This document shows, one piece after another, positions 9,471 to 18,660 of a stretch of DNA of 64,000 bases. The stretch's first letter is position 1. Each line of letters starts with the position of its first letter. The notes below the pieces were generated by a model. The model was not told where the DNA came from and searched no databases. It was given only the letters and a program-made list of their open reading frames with translations. The position numbers and the translations under genes were made by a program. The stretch covers positions 2,101,001 through 2,165,000 of the forward strand of contig NZ_CP115841.1 of the NCBI RefSeq assembly GCF_013318015.2. Reading direction: 5' to 3'. The stretch comes from Agrobacterium tumefaciens (GTDB taxonomy: Bacteria > Pseudomonadota > Alphaproteobacteria > Rhizobiales > Rhizobiaceae).

Positions 9471-9717
9471 CATACTTCCATCAGAATTCAATCACCCGAA
9501 GCGCCGCCGGCAGGATGCCGGCTCCCCGACTTGCCGATCTCGGCTCGCAAACCTTCCTTGAAGGTTCCACGCATCACGGCCATACTTGCGGAATCGATTA
9601 AACTATTATTCAAAAGAAATATGCTGGCAGCGAATATCCATGGCATTTCCGCAACCATGCTTCTGTTGATTGCCAATCATAGATTTTATATTTCCCGACC
9701 GGTTCAGGGGCCGCCGC

Positions 9718-11043
9718 ATGCTCGCACGAAAGACCAAAACTCCAGTTCTCGTGGAACGCATCGACCAGTTCGTCGGTCGGGTCAGGGAGGCAATGAAAAG
9801 CAGCGAGACGTTGCGAAACAAAAAAATCCGCGATCTTTGGGACGCAGAGGTCCGCTACCATTTCGACAATGGCCGCACGGAAAAGACGCTCGAACTTTAC
9901 ATCATGAAATATCGCTATGCCCTGAAGGCCGAATTTGGAGCAAAGAGCACCCCGCTTGCCATCTGCAACATGAAAAAGCTGCGGGAGCGGCTGAAGACCT
10001 ATATAGAGCGGGCCGACTATCCGAAATCCGGCGTGGCGACCTCCATTGTCGAAAAGATCGAACGGGCGGAGTTCAACACCGCCGGCCGCAAGCCGACAGT
10101 GCTTTTGCGGATCGCGGATTTTATTGCAGCGATGAACGGCCTGGGCTCGAAAGAAGAGATGCAGGCCTTGTGGGACGCCGAAATCGCCGTCATGAAGGGC
10201 CGCGCCCAGACGACGATCATTTCCTACATCACCAAATATCGTAACGCCATCCGCGAAGCCTTCGGTGACGACCATCCGATGCTGAAGATCGCCACCGGCG
10301 ATGCCGCAATGTATGACGAGGCACGCCGGGTGAAGATGGAGAAGATCGCCAACAAGCACGGCGCGCTCATCACATTCGAGAATTACCGGCAGGTGCTGAA
10401 GATCTGCGAGGATTGTCTCAAGTCCAGCGATCCACTGATGATCGGCATCGGCCTGATCGGCATGACGGGGCGACGCCCCTACGAGGTCTTTACGCAGGCC
10501 GAGTTTTCACCCGCCCCCTATGGCAAGGGCGTTTCCAAATGGAGCATCCTGTTTAACGGCCAGGCCAAGACGAAGCAGGGCGAAGGAACGAAATTCGGGA
10601 TTACCTACGAGATCCCGGTCCTTGCACGCTCCGCAACCATCCTGTCCGCCTACCAGCGCCTGCGCGAAAGCGGGCAGGGAAAATTGTGGCACGGCATGTC
10701 GATCGACGATTTTTCATCGGAAACCCGCCTGCTGCTTCGGGACACGGTTTTTAATCTGTTCGAGGATCTCTGGCCGAAGGAAGAACTGCCCAAGCCCTAT
10801 GGCTTGCGGCACCTTTATGCGGAGGTGGCGTATCACAATTTCGCGCCGCCCCATGTCACCAAGAACAGCTATTTCGCGGCCATCCTCGGACACAACAATA
10901 ACGACCTCGAAACCTCGCTGTCCTACATGACCTACACGCTGCCGGAAGACCGCGACGATGCATTGGCGCGAGCCAAACGCACGAATGAGCGCACATTGTT
11001 GCAGATGGCGACCATCGCCCCCGTCTCCCGCAAGAACCCGTAG
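9718..11043 (+). CDS. telA: Protelomerase (telomere resolvase) TelA
   Basis: 441-residue enzyme that cuts both strands at replicated telomere junctions and rejoins them as covalently closed hairpins, maintaining the Agrobacterium linear chromosome. The protein closely matches the A. tumefaciens C58 TelA sequence I recall, shorter by two residues at the N-terminus and longer by one at the C-terminus. The active-site set is intact with an offset of two: R253 (GRRPYE), K284 (GQAKTK), R364 (YGLRHLY), H392 (LGHNNND) and nucleophile Y403 (LSYMTY). The start at 9718 has CAGGGG about 8 bases upstream; a longer frame begins with a non-ATG codon. It follows acvB on the same strand. It is not a phage-type integrase. 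Confidence 0.96.
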   Translation: MLARKTKTPVLVERIDQFVGRVREAMKSSETLRNKKIRDLWDAEVRYHFDNGRTEKTLELYIMKYRYALKAEFGAKSTPLAICNMKKLRERLKTYIERADYPKSGVATSIVEKIERAEFNTAGRKPTVLLRIADFIAAMNGLGSKEEMQALWDAEIAVMKGRAQTTIISYITKYRNAIREAFGDDHPMLKIATGDAAMYDEARRVKMEKIANKHGALITFENYRQVLKICEDCLKSSDPLMIGIGLIGMTGRRPYEVFTQAEFSPAPYGKGVSKWSILFNGQAKTKQGEGTKFGITYEIPVLARSATILSAYQRLRESGQGKLWHGMSIDDFSSETRLLLRDTVFNLFEDLWPKEELPKPYGLRHLYAEVAYHNFAPPHVTKNSYFAAILGHNNNDLETSLSYMTYTLPEDRDDALARAKRTNERTLLQMATIAPVSRKNP

Positions 11044-11420
11044 CGGTACCCGGAACTGCCCTAGAAAACGCCTCTAATACGGCCTTGCCTCAGGATAGCG
11101 CTGAACACGCTGCCAGCGGTATTTTCGCATGTCTGTCCCAACAGCCCGGACAAATGTGCCGCCCTCAGCTTTTGCCAAGTCTTTCCCCTTTGTCTGCCGG
11201 CGTGGTATTGGCGTTGGCGCTTGGGGCCGCTTCTGCCTGCACGCGATCTGAACGCAGCCACGCACCAAACAATCAATATAAATCTCAACTAATTTAATAA
11301 TACAAAATATTCATCCTAAATATTACTTTTAATTATACAGCTACGCGCAAGACTATACTGCAATTATCCGCTTCATAACTGGTTCACGCACAGATTTTGC
11401 CATAGTTTTTTCGGAGACAC
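11044..11420. other. 377-base intergenic region with AT-rich core, no gene seen
   Basis: The first 220 bases have ordinary GC content and no convincing frame. The segment at about 11270-11370 is strikingly AT-rich (runs such as aatttaataataca and attacttttaattata) and probably holds the promoter of the DUF1217 gene. I saw no telomere-like palindrome, tRNA or terminator with a T-tract. Confidence 0.5.
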
Positions 11421-13748
11421 ATGGTGCTGCCCGCATATACGACTTACGCTCTTTACAATCGTGATATGGAATTGTCGCTGAAACGCGTCGCGAACGACCC
11501 CGTCGTATCGCGCGACGCCAAATATTATGCGGATAATATCGGCAAGGTCAAAAACCTCGACGCGTTCCTGAAGGACTTCCGGCTCTATTCCTACGCCATG
11601 AAGGCACATGGACTGGAGGAAATGATCTATGCCACCGCCTTCATGAAGAAGGTGCTGGAAAGCAATCTCAACGATCCGAACAGCTTCGCCAACAAACTGA
11701 AGGATACGCGATACCGCGACTTCGCTGCCTCTTTCGATTTTGGCACGATCAAAGCGGAAAAATCGGTTCAGACAAAATCCCAGCAGGACCGGTTGATTGC
11801 CACCTATCACGCTACGATCGAACAGGAAGGCGCCGAATTAAAGGAAGAGACCCGTTTTTACAACATTGCCATCGAGAAGGTCGGGCATGTCGACGATATC
11901 TTCAAGAACACGCGGCTTCGGGATTATATCTTCAAATCCTTCGGCATCGACCCCGAGACCTTCAGCTACAAGCACGTCAAAAACGTTCTGACGAGCGATA
12001 TCAGCAATGCCGATAGCTACATCAACAAGACCTACAAGTCATTGATCCCGGAGTGGAAGGCAAAGGCGGCCGATCTGCGCATAGAACGTGCAGGCGTCGC
12101 GTCCACCGACAAACCGGCGCTCGCAAAGATCGACTACCTGATCAGCCAATATAACAAGCGTATCAACGATGCCAACAAACTGTTCGAGATGGCGGCCGCG
12201 TTTAATTTCCGGGACGACGGCCGCGTAGATGACGGCATGCCGGCGCAGACGGCTGCGCAGAGGCGACTGATTAACGAAACCTACGTTCTTTCAAATCCCC
12301 GCCTGACGCAGGCCGGAGCTGTTCTCAACCGCGAGTATTTCGCGGACAAGATGAAAACCATCACCGAGGCCAGCCAGATGACGCAGTTTGCGCGCCTGAG
12401 AACGATGCTCATCGTCAGCTTCAATCTGACCGACAATGATGAGACGGACAAGAAAATCGGCTGGGCCGTCTTGCAGGATCCGAATGATCCGAAAAGCCCT
12501 ATCCATAAGGAGAAGGACAAAGGTCTTGTCGATCTGGCACGCGCCTTCAATTTCGGTGCGGATGGCAAGATCAAGACCGGCAAGGTAGCGCAGACCGCCG
12601 AACAGCTCAACACCATGATGAACCTCTACTTCAGCCGTTACGATGACAAGGACGAAGCAGCGGACGAAAAGGCAATCAAGAACTACCAGCGCTACATCGG
12701 CCTGACGAAAAATCTCGAGGATTTTCTGTCGAACGCGCAGGGCGCGGTCATCATTCGAAACTTCGCCCTGAAGGCCTTCGATATTACCGCTGAAGAAGCC
12801 TCGTCCTTCACGCTGAAACGGGTATTTACCAGCGATCTGTCAGACACGAAAAGTTACGTTTATACTTTGAAAGACGAGCGTTTCGTGCGGCTGGCCAAGG
12901 CTTTCAACTTTGATGCCGAGGGCAAGATCGGCTCACCCCGGCTCGCCCAGTCGGAAAACGAGATCACTCGAATATCGCGAAATTATCTGAAGGAAGTTAC
13001 CCGTTGGGACAAGGACAAAAAGGTCAGGGAGAAAGGCGAAAAGGAGGTCACCTACTATCGCCAGAAAATGGAAACGATTGAAACCGTCGATCAATTGCTC
13101 TCCGACCGCCGCCTTCTCGATTTCATGCTGATTGCGCAGCGTATCGACCCCAAAACGGTCACCACCGACTACCTCAAGAAGATCTTCAAGTCCGACCTCA
13201 AGGACCCCAAAAGTTTCGCCAATACCGAAAAAGATGCCCGCTTCCGCGCACTTGCCGGCTCCTTCAATTTCGACGCCAAGGGGAATATCGTCGCGAAAGC
13301 CGGCCAGAGCGTGCAGAACACCCGCAGCCTCATGGAAACACGCGACAAATATGTTCGGCAGACGCTGGAACAGCGGGTCGGCGAAGAAAATTCCGGCGTT
13401 CGCCTTGCGCTCTATTTCAAGCGCATGGCTGCCAGCATTTCCAATCCCTATGACATACTCGCCGATAATGCGCTTGCGGAGTTCACCCGCACCGCCCTTG
13501 GAATTCCCGCAGAAACCGCAAACTCCAAGGTGGATGCGCAGGCAAAGATGATCGAGAAGAAGTTGAAGATAAAGGACCTGCAGGACCCCAAGAAGGTCGA
13601 AAAACTGGTCAATCGCTTTTTGCTGACATTCGAAGCGAACAACGCAACGTCGGATCCGCGTCTCGCTCTATTCGGCAGCGGCAGCACGTCCATTAGCGGC
13701 AATACACTCGCGACGTTGGGGCAACTCCGCAGCCGCCGCAGAGGTTAG
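11421..13748 (+). CDS. Large multi-repeat DUF1217 protein
   Basis: 775 residues without signal peptide or membrane helix, built from about five degenerate copies of the DUF1217 unit. Each copy has a D-P-(x)-S-x-(A/Y)-x-x-x-(K)-D-x-R-(F/Y) stretch followed by A-x-x-F-(N/D)-F. Examples lie at about residues 95-115, 375-395, 475-500 and 600-625 (DPKSFANTEKDARF then AGSFNFD). The ends are rich in lysine and arginine (RSRRRG tail). DUF1217 proteins are common in rhizobia, often near flagellar genes, but no biochemical role is known to me and no flagellar gene is nearby here. The start at 11421 has GGAGA 6-9 bases upstream. It is monocistronic, followed by a hairpin shared with graK. Confidence 0.85.
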   Translation: MVLPAYTTYALYNRDMELSLKRVANDPVVSRDAKYYADNIGKVKNLDAFLKDFRLYSYAMKAHGLEEMIYATAFMKKVLESNLNDPNSFANKLKDTRYRDFAASFDFGTIKAEKSVQTKSQQDRLIATYHATIEQEGAELKEETRFYNIAIEKVGHVDDIFKNTRLRDYIFKSFGIDPETFSYKHVKNVLTSDISNADSYINKTYKSLIPEWKAKAADLRIERAGVASTDKPALAKIDYLISQYNKRINDANKLFEMAAAFNFRDDGRVDDGMPAQTAAQRRLINETYVLSNPRLTQAGAVLNREYFADKMKTITEASQMTQFARLRTMLIVSFNLTDNDETDKKIGWAVLQDPNDPKSPIHKEKDKGLVDLARAFNFGADGKIKTGKVAQTAEQLNTMMNLYFSRYDDKDEAADEKAIKNYQRYIGLTKNLEDFLSNAQGAVIIRNFALKAFDITAEEASSFTLKRVFTSDLSDTKSYVYTLKDERFVRLAKAFNFDAEGKIGSPRLAQSENEITRISRNYLKEVTRWDKDKKVREKGEKEVTYYRQKMETIETVDQLLSDRRLLDFMLIAQRIDPKTVTTDYLKKIFKSDLKDPKSFANTEKDARFRALAGSFNFDAKGNIVAKAGQSVQNTRSLMETRDKYVRQTLEQRVGEENSGVRLALYFKRMAASISNPYDILADNALAEFTRTALGIPAETANSKVDAQAKMIEKKLKIKDLQDPKKVEKLVNRFLLTFEANNATSDPRLALFGSGSTSISGNTLATLGQLRSRRRG

Positions 13749-13763
13749 ACCATCTATTAGTGC

Positions 13764-13789
13764 TGGCCGCAGGTTTTGCCCTGCGGCCA
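13764..13789. terminator. Hairpin between convergent DUF1217 and graK genes
   Basis: TGGCCGCAGG (13764-13773), loop TTTTGC, and CCTGCGGCCA (13780-13789) form a perfect 10-base-pair stem in the 53-base gap between two convergent stops. It probably ends both transcripts, though neither side has a strong T-tract. Confidence 0.6.
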
Positions 13790-13801
13790 ACATCGTCTTA
13801 G

Positions 13802-15088
13802 TCAAACCCGCCCGTCGCCTGAAGTGCGGTAGAGCAGGGTCAATACGGTCAAAGCCAGCCCGACCAGCGCGACCGAGCCGAAAATGTAGAAGTTCCACTC
13901 CGGAGCCAGGCCCCGTTGCAGCACGAGACCGCCGATCATCGGACCGGCAATGCCGCCCAGCCGCCCGACGGCCAGGGAAAAGCCAAGACCCGTACCGCGA
14001 ATATGGACAGGATAAAGCCGTCCCACCAGAACATTTGCAAGAATCTGGGTTCCAATCGTTCCCGCACCCGCAAGGGCAACGAAAAGATAGAGCAACGGCC
14101 CCTTGTTTACCGTCAACGCCCAGATCGAGGCCGCGCCAATGGCAAACAGGACGGCCACAACCACTTTAACGTTACCCTTGTCGGCGAAACGCCCGCCGAT
14201 GAGAATGCCAATTGCGGCTCCGACATTGAGCATGATGGAAAAACTGAGCGCCGAACTGATGTCGTAGCCCATCTTGTTCATGATGGTGGGCAGCCAGTTG
14301 ACCATGCCGAAGGTCAGCAGAAGCGAGCAAAAGTGAATGCCCCAGGCATTCAGCGTCGAAAGCAGCCGGCCTTCCGAGAAGAGGGCGCCCACGCCGCCCT
14401 TTTGGATCTTGGCATGCGGCGTAATGCGTTGCAGGCCGTAAGTGTCGCAAATCCCGTCTGCCTCTGCCTGCCGGCCCTTGCTTGCCAGCCATTCCGGCGA
14501 TTCCGGCAGGAACCGCATGAAGATCGGCAGAAGAATAAGCGGCAGGCCGCCGATCAGCATCAATGGCCGCCAGCCATAGCTCTCCAGAAGCAAAATACCC
14601 ATGAGGCCGGAAATAATGCCGCCGATAAGATAACCGAGGAACGACAGGGAGTTTGCCTGTGCCCTGCGCTTGGGCGGCGAGAATTCCAGCACGAGCGCGG
14701 TAACCGTCGGCAGGAGCGCGCCAAGGCCGAGACCGGCGAAGAAGCGCGTGATTTCGAAAGCAAGAAAGTTCGGCGTCATGGCCGAGGCGATCATCATCGC
14801 TGAAAATCCGGCAAGGCTGATGAGAACGACCTTCCGGCGGCCGATACGGTCCGCCATGGTGCCGGCAAACAGCGCGCCGAGCAGCATGCCCACCAACGTC
14901 AAGGCGGCAGCGCGCCCGACCATGGCCGGATTGAGCGCCCATGCGCCTTCTTTCAGCAACGCCGGTGCGACAGCGCCGTAAACGACAAGATCGTAACCGT
15001 CGAACATGATCATCAGGCCGCATGTCGCGATGACGCCAGCCGGGTTCTTCGTCCGCACCGAGGCGGCGCTCATATAGTTCGTGGACAT
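13802..15088 (-). CDS. graK: Aromatic acid:H+ symporter GraK (MFS, AAHS family)
   Basis: 428-residue inner-membrane transporter with 12 predicted helices, expected to import gamma-resorcylate or a related aromatic acid. The first helix carries the AAHS signature DGYDLVVYG (near residue 30), and the loop between helices 2 and 3 has the MFS motif GTMADRIGRRKV. The start at 15088 has GGGAGGAA just upstream; a longer frame to 15118 is less likely. It is the last gene of graRDAFCBEK as described in Rhizobium sp. MTP-10005. A 220-base gap with a candidate operator before it suggests its own promoter. Confidence 0.92.
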   Translation of the reverse strand: MSTNYMSAASVRTKNPAGVIATCGLMIMFDGYDLVVYGAVAPALLKEGAWALNPAMVGRAAALTLVGMLLGALFAGTMADRIGRRKVVLISLAGFSAMMIASAMTPNFLAFEITRFFAGLGLGALLPTVTALVLEFSPPKRRAQANSLSFLGYLIGGIISGLMGILLLESYGWRPLMLIGGLPLILLPIFMRFLPESPEWLASKGRQAEADGICDTYGLQRITPHAKIQKGGVGALFSEGRLLSTLNAWGIHFCSLLLTFGMVNWLPTIMNKMGYDISSALSFSIMLNVGAAIGILIGGRFADKGNVKVVVAVLFAIGAASIWALTVNKGPLLYLFVALAGAGTIGTQILANVLVGRLYPVHIRGTGLGFSLAVGRLGGIAGPMIGGLVLQRGLAPEWNFYIFGSVALVGLALTVLTLLYRTSGDGRV

Positions 15089-15250
15089 ATTCCTCCCTTT
15101 CACGCATGAACGCGCCACCCGGAATGGATCGACGTCTTCCCGTTCCTGCGATTGCTCCCTGGGTGCCCGGCTTGCTCCACCCTGATGTGCGTCTCGCTCC
15201 TGTCAAGACACATATCGCCGGCATCACCCGCCTTCGATTAAATGTTGCGT

Positions 15251-15265
15251 TTGCAAAAATTGCAA
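15251..15265 (-). promoter_or_regulatory. Inverted repeat upstream of graK, candidate GraR operator
   Basis: TTGCAA-AAA-TTGCAA, a perfect palindrome 163 bases before the graK ATG in an AT-rich patch. The same TTGCAA core occurs in the palindrome between graR and graD, so both may be bound by GraR. This is a pattern match only. Confidence 0.4.
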
Positions 15266-15308
15266 TTGAAATATTAACAATCGTCAACAGCCATTCCAGG
15301 CGTGTATT

Positions 15309-15647
15309 TCAGTCGCCTTCCAGCCCCGAAATCCTCGACAAAGTCGGCGTCCAGTTCAAAATACGAATGCGGTTATAGACGCCGTGAATGACAAAGGGGT
15401 CGGCGTCGCTAAAAGCCATGACGTCCTCGATACAGCGGGCTTCAGCAATGATGAGGGCCGCGGCAGACCCTCCGCTTTCCGCCTGCATCGGGCCGGATGC
15501 GAGAATTCTGAATCCTTCCGGAACGCCATCTTCGTTGCGTAAATGAGCCTTATGGGCACTCATCTGCGCCAACCTTTGCTCAGCGGCAGCGGGATCACTT
15601 TCCGCAAAACGCACATAGAGCCGGGGACGGTCGCTACGGCGGGTCAT
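15309..15647 (-). CDS. graE: GraE, YciI-like protein of the gamma-resorcylate cluster
   Basis: 112 residues of the YCII fold (dimeric alpha+beta barrel). Visible features are a beta-strand start LYVRFAESDP, a histidine in MSAHKAHLR (residues 30-38), and the family's central GP-x-x-AESGGSAAALIIAEA followed by DADPFVIHGVYN. The family histidine-aspartate pair (here H32 and the D of DPF) is kept. Its catalytic role in the pathway is unknown; it was named graE, of unknown function, in the MTP-10005 cluster. It overlaps graB by 4 bases. A role as a muconolactone-isomerase-like helper on a ring-cleavage product is possible but unproven. Confidence 0.85.
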   Translation of the reverse strand: MTRRSDRPRLYVRFAESDPAAAEQRLAQMSAHKAHLRNEDGVPEGFRILASGPMQAESGGSAAALIIAEARCIEDVMAFSDADPFVIHGVYNRIRILNWTPTLSRISGLEGD

Positions 15648-16531
15648 CGGGCGAGCACGAAATCGTGGTCCACCGACCAGAACCAGCCGTTGGCGAACCC
15701 AAGCTCCTGCGCCCTCTGCGCATCCTCCACGCGCTGAAAATCGGCCAGCAGGCTTTCCTTCACACCGAAAACTGCATCCGAACGAATGTAAGGATCATCA
15801 GGGTCGAAAATATGCGTGACGAGCGTGGTGAAGCCTTCTGCCGAAACGATGTAGTGCAGATGCGCTGGTCGGTAGGGATGACGCCCCATGGCTCGCAGAA
15901 GCTGCCCCACGGGGCCATCATCCGGTATCGGGTAATATTTCGGCTTCGCCGCCCGGAACCAGTAGCGTCCGTCCTCACCGGTGACGAATACGCCACGCAG
16001 GTTGAAATCGGGCTGAATGCCCTTCTGCTGCACGTCGTAGAAACCTTCATCATTGGCCTGCCAGACGTCAATGCGGGCGCCTGCGACCGGCATTCCGTCG
16101 GCGTCGAGAATGCGGCCGGTTACCAGCATGTCCTCGCCCTTGCCGTCGAGGCAGATATTGGCGCCCATCGGCATCTCAGGCGCATCGGCCACATGAAAAG
16201 GCCCGAGAACGGTGGATTCCGAGGCGCCGCTCGGCTTGCGGTGGTTGATCGCATCGACCAGCATGGAAACGCCGAGAATATCGGAAAAGAGGATCCACTC
16301 CTGCCGCCATTCATTGCAGATCTGGCCGACCTCGGTCAGAAAATGGATCGCCTTCATCCATTCCTCTTCAGTCGGCTCAATCTCTTTCACCGCCTCGTGA
16401 AGCTTGCGGGTGACGACCGACATGATCTCCTTGAGACGCGGATCGTCACAATCGCGCATACGGGCAATCACGGTTTCGGCCGAACGTTCCTCGACGAAAT
16501 AGCCGTCGTCACCGGTCGTTTTCATGTCCAT
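15644..16531 (-). CDS. graB: Hydroxyquinol 1,2-dioxygenase GraB (intradiol)
   Basis: Non-haem Fe(III) intradiol dioxygenase of 295 residues that cleaves hydroxyquinol (1,2,4-trihydroxybenzene) to maleylacetate. The N-terminal helical dimerisation domain spans about residues 15-100, then the catalytic beta-sandwich with iron ligands Y165 (EGFYDVQ), Y200 (YYPIPDDGPVG), H224 and H226 (RPAHLH), spaced like the characterised enzyme. GASESTVLGPFH at about 102-113 is typical of the hydroxyquinol rather than the catechol group. It lies 40 bases after graC and overlaps graE. Confidence 0.95.
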   Translation of the reverse strand: MDMKTTGDDGYFVEERSAETVIARMRDCDDPRLKEIMSVVTRKLHEAVKEIEPTEEEWMKAIHFLTEVGQICNEWRQEWILFSDILGVSMLVDAINHRKPSGASESTVLGPFHVADAPEMPMGANICLDGKGEDMLVTGRILDADGMPVAGARIDVWQANDEGFYDVQQKGIQPDFNLRGVFVTGEDGRYWFRAAKPKYYPIPDDGPVGQLLRAMGRHPYRPAHLHYIVSAEGFTTLVTHIFDPDDPYIRSDAVFGVKESLLADFQRVEDAQRAQELGFANGWFWSVDHDFVLAR

Positions 16532-16571
16532 AATGTCCTCCTCCCATCATTGCTACTCCCTGCTTGCCGGA

Positions 16572-17627
16572 TCACTCTGGCCTTGCGCCCTCGAAGGCGC
16601 GTTGCAACAGGGCGCGGATCGCGGTTTTTTCAACTGGCCGCGGGCACCAGTAAGGATTGGCGGTCGCAAGCTCGGCCATAGCGTCGAGATGTTCCTCGCC
16701 AACACCGAGTGCTGCAAGGCTTGCCGGCGCGCCGAGCCGGGCGGCAAAATCGTAAAGACCCGTCCCTGCCCTGCCACCGACAAGTGCGGCCAGCGGCGCA
16801 AGCTGATCCGGCACCGCCTGTTCCACATAAGCGATGGTATGCGGCAGAAGCACCGCATGGGTTTCCGCATGCGGCAAATCCAGACTGCCGCCCAGCGTAT
16901 GACAAAGCTTGTGATGCAGCGACATGCCAACAGCGCCAAGCACCGTGCCACACAGCCACGCGCCGTAAAGTGCCGTTTCGCGCGCCTTGGTATCTTGCGG
17001 CGCCATCCTCACACCGGGAAGCGCCTCGATCATCGCACGCAACCCTTCCACCGCCATCATACTGGCGATGGGATTGCGATCCCGAGCATAAAGCACCTCT
17101 GCCGCATGGGCCATGGCGTTTAGCCCGCTGGTCATGCTGATGCCAACAGGTAATCCAAGTGTCAGCTCGGCATCGTAAATCACCACTTCCGGCAGGATTT
17201 CCGGACCGCGCAGGGTGGTCTTCACGCCATTTTCCGTCTGGCCAAGAATGGGCGTCACCTCAGAGCCGGCATAGGTCGTTGGAATGACGATCTGGGGCGC
17301 ATCGGTGCGCAAGGCAATGGCCTTGCCAAGACCGGTGGTAGAGCCGCCGCCGAGCGATACGACGCAATCGGCACCGGCAGCGCGATAGGCCTCGACCGCC
17401 CTTTTCGTCACCTCGACCGGCGTGTGCATGGCCGCATCGGCAAAAACACCGGCAGCCAATTGGCCAAGCCGGGCGGCCAAAGCCTCCGCATCGCCCTTCT
17501 GATGGGGTGTGGAAAGCACCAACGCCCGTGACAGCCCGAGGCGACGGATTTCCTCCGCCACCCCCACGGAGCTACCCGTGCCAAAGACGATGCGGGCCGG
17601 GGCCGTCGTGTAGACGAACGGCTGCAT
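16572..17627 (-). CDS. graC: Maleylacetate reductase GraC
   Basis: 351-residue NAD(P)H-dependent reductase of the iron-containing alcohol dehydrogenase fold, turning maleylacetate into 3-oxoadipate. Visible signatures are IVFGTGSS at the N-terminus, the dinucleotide-binding GGGSTTGLGKAIA near residue 95, PTTYAGSEVTPI near 116, and the C-terminal half with HKLCHTLGGSLDLPHAETHA. Length and motifs match maleylacetate reductases (MacA/GraC). It follows graF by 3 bases, clearly in the same operon. Confidence 0.94.
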   Translation of the reverse strand: MQPFVYTTAPARIVFGTGSSVGVAEEIRRLGLSRALVLSTPHQKGDAEALAARLGQLAAGVFADAAMHTPVEVTKRAVEAYRAAGADCVVSLGGGSTTGLGKAIALRTDAPQIVIPTTYAGSEVTPILGQTENGVKTTLRGPEILPEVVIYDAELTLGLPVGISMTSGLNAMAHAAEVLYARDRNPIASMMAVEGLRAMIEALPGVRMAPQDTKARETALYGAWLCGTVLGAVGMSLHHKLCHTLGGSLDLPHAETHAVLLPHTIAYVEQAVPDQLAPLAALVGGRAGTGLYDFAARLGAPASLAALGVGEEHLDAMAELATANPYWCPRPVEKTAIRALLQRAFEGARPE

Positions 17628-17630
17628 GGC

Positions 17631-18614
17631 TCAGGCTGCGTCGAGCTTGAACAGGCGGCGCGCATTGGTACGGCCGATCTTTACCCGGTCGGCCTCGGCA
17701 ATGCTCGTCGCATTGAACCAGTCGGAGGCATGATCGATGTTCTCGAAGGGCCAGTCGGTGGAGAACAGGATGCGGTCGGCACCGATTTCCAGAATGGCAT
17801 CGATCAGGGTCTGGGTGCGGAAATTGCCAGAGGTGGTGATGTGGAAATTCTCGTTGAAATAATCCATGAAACGGCGCTTGGCCGGATAGCGCGGCGGCAG
17901 CTTCACCCAGGCATTGCGGTGGTCGATGCGCCACATCATGTAGGGCAGGCCCTCGCCCATATGGCCAAGAATGATGTTGAGGCGCGGATGCTCGTCGAAC
18001 AGGCCTGATGCCATGAGGCGCAGCGCGTGAACCGCCGTTTCCTGCGCAAACGCCCAGGTGGGGCCAAGCAGCCAGGGGTGGCCGTCATAGATGCGGGAAT
18101 CCTGCGGCAGCGGATTGCGCGGATGCAGATAGAAAGGCACATCAAGCTTTTCCACCTCGCCCCAGAATGGACGATATTGCGGCAGGTCGTAATATAGCGG
18201 TGTCTGGCCATCGCCCTCCTGGCTGAAGCCGTTGACGAGCGCGCCGACGAAACCGAGATCGTTGACGCAACGCTGAAGCTCCTCGGTCGCCGCATCCGGG
18301 TCCTGCAACGGCAGGGCTGCGAAGGCAAGGAAGCGGTCCGGCCGCTTTGCGCATTCTTCAGCCAGGACGTCATTGGCGCGGCGCGCAATCTCGATCGCCT
18401 TCCTCCTGTCGGGAATAGCCTGCACCGCCGGCGCATTCAGCGACAGGATCATGGTTTCGATGCCATGCGCATCCATCAGCTTCAGGCGCGTATCCTGAAT
18501 GTCGAGCAGGCGATGCTGCAGTTCCTTCCAGTAATCACCGGGCACGAACCCGGCCGAATCCTGAAGTGTTTCCGGGATTGCGAAATGCTCTTCGAGAGCG
18601 ACCTTGCCTTGCAT
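17631..18614 (-). CDS. graF: Gamma-resorcylate (2,6-dihydroxybenzoate) decarboxylase GraF
   Basis: 327-residue metal-dependent, non-oxidative decarboxylase of the amidohydrolase superfamily (ACMSD-like) that turns 2,6-dihydroxybenzoate into resorcinol reversibly. The metal ligands known for the Rhizobium enzyme are at the same numbers: E8, H10 (ALEEHF), H164 (FYLHPRNP) and D287 (LFSTDWPF), with H218 in LGHMGEG. Length equals the characterised enzyme. The pathway starts here: decarboxylation to resorcinol, then GraDA, GraB and GraC. It starts 46 bases after graA. Confidence 0.96.
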   Translation of the reverse strand: MQGKVALEEHFAIPETLQDSAGFVPGDYWKELQHRLLDIQDTRLKLMDAHGIETMILSLNAPAVQAIPDRRKAIEIARRANDVLAEECAKRPDRFLAFAALPLQDPDAATEELQRCVNDLGFVGALVNGFSQEGDGQTPLYYDLPQYRPFWGEVEKLDVPFYLHPRNPLPQDSRIYDGHPWLLGPTWAFAQETAVHALRLMASGLFDEHPRLNIILGHMGEGLPYMMWRIDHRNAWVKLPPRYPAKRRFMDYFNENFHITTSGNFRTQTLIDAILEIGADRILFSTDWPFENIDHASDWFNATSIAEADRVKIGRTNARRLFKLDAA

Positions 18615-18660
18615 GTTATTTCCTCCGAAAATCGCTGTTCACTTGCCGCCAAGTGTGCGG

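Noticed and set aside
9531..10244. 237-codon frame overlapping the start of telA in another frame
   Set aside because: telA is unmistakable; the other frame has no protein features.
9718..11043. Reading telA as a tyrosine-type integrase marking a genomic island
   Set aside because: Whole-length match to protelomerase TelA, including its specific active-site spacing; no flanking attachment repeat or tRNA was seen.
11044..11420. Telomere or TelA target palindrome near telA
   Set aside because: The AT-rich gap has no long perfect palindrome; the target is expected at the ends of the linear replicon.
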